Origin: Neoechinorhynchus agilis
Lineage: Eukaryota; Acanthocephala
Assembly (NCBI GenBank): GCA_051530055.1
Contig: CM121342.1
Location: 9,114,001 to 9,178,000 of the forward strand
DNA: 64,000 nucleotides
Direction of reading: 5' to 3'
Under the pieces are notes generated by a model that was not told where the DNA came from, ran no database searches, and saw nothing but the letters and a program-made list of their open reading frames with translations. The position numbers and the translations under genes were made by a program. Positions 63,701-64,000 of the stretch are shown here, in pieces. Each line of letters starts with the position of its first letter. Positions within the stretch are counted from its first letter, which is position 1.

Positions 63701-64000
63701 ATATGTCCATAGCGATCGAGGAGCGCCTTTCCTGAGCAGCGAAGTAAGTCAGTTCTTGAGGGCGAACGGAATAGCAAGCAGCCGCACTACTCCGTATCAC
63801 CGTACAGGCAACGCTCAGATAGAGCGATTCAATGGCACGATTTGGAGATCTGTGAGCTTAACTATTTATTCACGCGGTTTGCGCATATCGGATTGGGAGG
63901 AGGTATTACCTCAAGCCTTGCACGCCGCTCGGTCTCTAATCGTACGAACAACCAACTTTACTCTCCACGACCGATTTTTCAGCTTTGCGAGGCGATCGTC
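60775..64000 (+). mobile_element. Ty3/gypsy-type LTR retrotransposon fossil, cut by window end
   Basis: Parts appear in Ty3/gypsy order: a gag-like region (about 60.8-61.25 kb), a zinc knuckle and aspartic protease (MIDTGSSSNFIS, about 61.5-61.9 kb), reverse transcriptase (STFDLKSAYHQIGIP and SYLDDVTVAG, about 62.1-62.7 kb), RNase H (about 62.9-63.2 kb) and integrase (YHRTGNAQIERFNGT, from about 63.3 kb to the window end). It is nearly complete within the window, with about two visible breaks, so it is a fairly young but probably non-functional copy. The 3' LTR lies outside. Confidence 0.9.

Overview
The window is animal nuclear DNA, AT-rich, from an invertebrate with compact genes. It holds RAD23, a Musashi-type RNA-binding protein, Ran, an Aurora-type kinase, a TXNDC9-like protein, a Tctex-like dynein light chain and a divergent homeodomain protein. 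Where introns can be modelled several are only about 45-65 bp, and standard stop codons are used. The phylum cannot be fixed from the sequence. A casein-kinase-1 relic and small introns would suit a nematode, but the splice acceptors are not the typical nematode TTTTCAG, so this stays open.

Layout. 0-11 kb: RAD23 (minus), a 204-bp tandem array, a Penelope-type palindrome, then the five-exon Musashi gene (plus). 11.4-17.1 kb: a decayed CR1/Jockey-group LINE on the minus strand, preceded directly on its 5' side by fourteen ~187-bp tandem monomers. 17.4-24.3 kb: a cluster of small host genes (Tctex-like, an 80-aa three-exon gene, a proline-rich protein, Ran) and a two-type satellite of ~202 and ~169 bp. 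24.9-40.9 kb: a transposon-dense zone with LINEs carrying a restriction-like endonuclease (REL), RTE LINE pieces, Penelope-like elements (PLEs) with GIY-YIG domains, a nested Ty3/gypsy relic, and two copies of a composite carrying a 98-codon acidic ORF. 41-43.6 kb: an Aurora-like kinase and a homeodomain gene. 44.4-52.3 kb: a PLE fragment, then an alternating long/short array of a two-ORF cassette. 52.3-56.4 kb: an apparently intact REL LINE with a 991-codon ORF. 57.2-60.7 kb: TXNDC9-like gene and relics. 60.8-64 kb: a Ty3/gypsy-type element running off the window.

The most unusual structures are: (1) the ~6.8-kb array of divergent 98-codon and 54-codon ORFs, alternating 1.5-kb and 1.0-kb units; (2) the monomer array placed like a LINE promoter array; (3) scattered hammerhead-ribozyme-like motifs tied to PLE termini; (4) two REL LINE copies that carry their own 3' end inverted at their 5' edge. 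The host genes are ordinary housekeeping and developmental genes with no operon-like logic; the transposons account for most of the remaining sequence.
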